From assembly GCA_937967375.1 (NCBI GenBank), contig CALCJF010000040.1, forward strand, positions 1 through 39,475: a stretch of DNA of 39,475 nucleotides. The letters are read 5' to 3'. Position numbers and translations under genes: made by a program. A model generated the notes under the pieces. It worked only from the letters and a program-made list of their open reading frames with translations. It ran no database searches and was not told where the DNA came from. Positions 39,429-39,475 of this stretch are shown one piece after another (position 1 is the stretch's first letter; every line of letters begins with the position of its first letter). Source of the DNA: an uncultured Leucobacter sp. Its GTDB lineage: Bacteria; Actinomycetota; Actinomycetes; Actinomycetales; Microbacteriaceae.

Positions 39429-39475
39429 AGATCGGAAGAGCGTCGTGTAGGGAAAGAGTGTAGATCTCGGTGGTC
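39429..39475. other. Illumina TruSeq adapter (non-genomic)
   Basis: From AGATCGGAAGAGCGTCGTGT to the last base, this is the exact reverse complement of the inner 47 bases of the TruSeq universal (P5) adapter. It is library sequence left at a contig end. Real sequence stops at 39428. Confidence 0.98.

Noticed and set aside
39022..39450. 142-aa plus-strand frame ending DRKSVV
   Set aside because: Antisense to the tip pilin, and its last residues are translated adapter.

Overview
This is a GC-rich chromosomal stretch with short intergenic gaps, many ATGA/GTGA gene overlaps, frequent GTG/TTG starts and several starts that look leaderless. Together with LPxTG/LAxTG sortase substrates, class C sortases and Corynebacterium-type pilins, this points to a Gram-positive actinobacterium. 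A member of Microbacteriaceae (Leucobacter-like) is my best guess; that is inference from gene content and protein style, not a database result. The right edge is a true contig end: the last 47 bases (39429-39475) are Illumina TruSeq adapter, not genome.

Region 1 (1-16.6 kb) is mostly housekeeping and metabolism: a truncated leucyl aminopeptidase (pepA), a two-gene ABC exporter, a CorA-type Mg transporter, a flavin-dependent monooxygenase-like protein, a frameshifted GNAT acetyltransferase, a methyltransferase, a GNAT-ABM fusion protein, a quinone-oxidoreductase-like protein, a translationally coupled M19 dipeptidase/serine hydrolase pair, the threonine-to-glycine pair tdh-kbl with a divergent LysR regulator, a VIT/CCC1 metal transporter, and an alkyltransferase-like protein coupled to a LysR effector domain that lacks its DNA-binding half.

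Region 2 (16.6-22.4 kb) is accessory. A secreted 838-aa wall protein with a class E-type LAVTG sorting signal sits behind a long inverted repeat. Beyond a strong terminator lies a compact cassette of three overlapping genes (Cys-rich 125 aa, ParB-like 408 aa, and 273 aa with a possible sigma-region-2-like segment). It is transcribed away from a small XRE-type regulator, with an AT-rich operator-like region between, and it abuts tRNA-Lys(TTT). This cassette is my best candidate for an undescribed system.

Region 3 (22.5-31.3 kb) has a NarL-type two-component system directly upstream of a wall-anchored LPNTG protein with two tandem DUF4822-like repeats and two palindromes in its leader, then an AhpD-like protein, an unknown protein, a neutral zinc metallopeptidase, a CoA ligase, a lipoprotein and a DedA membrane protein.

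Region 4 (31.4-39.4 kb, minus strand) is a sortase-assembled pilus operon in the order tip protein (5' end lost at the contig edge), backbone pilin, sortase C, second pilin, sortase C. Both pilins carry the polymerisation motif with its lysine, so there are two pilin-sortase pairs behind one tip gene.

No IS element, integrase, CRISPR array or rRNA was seen. No gene-free stretch exceeds 300 bases.
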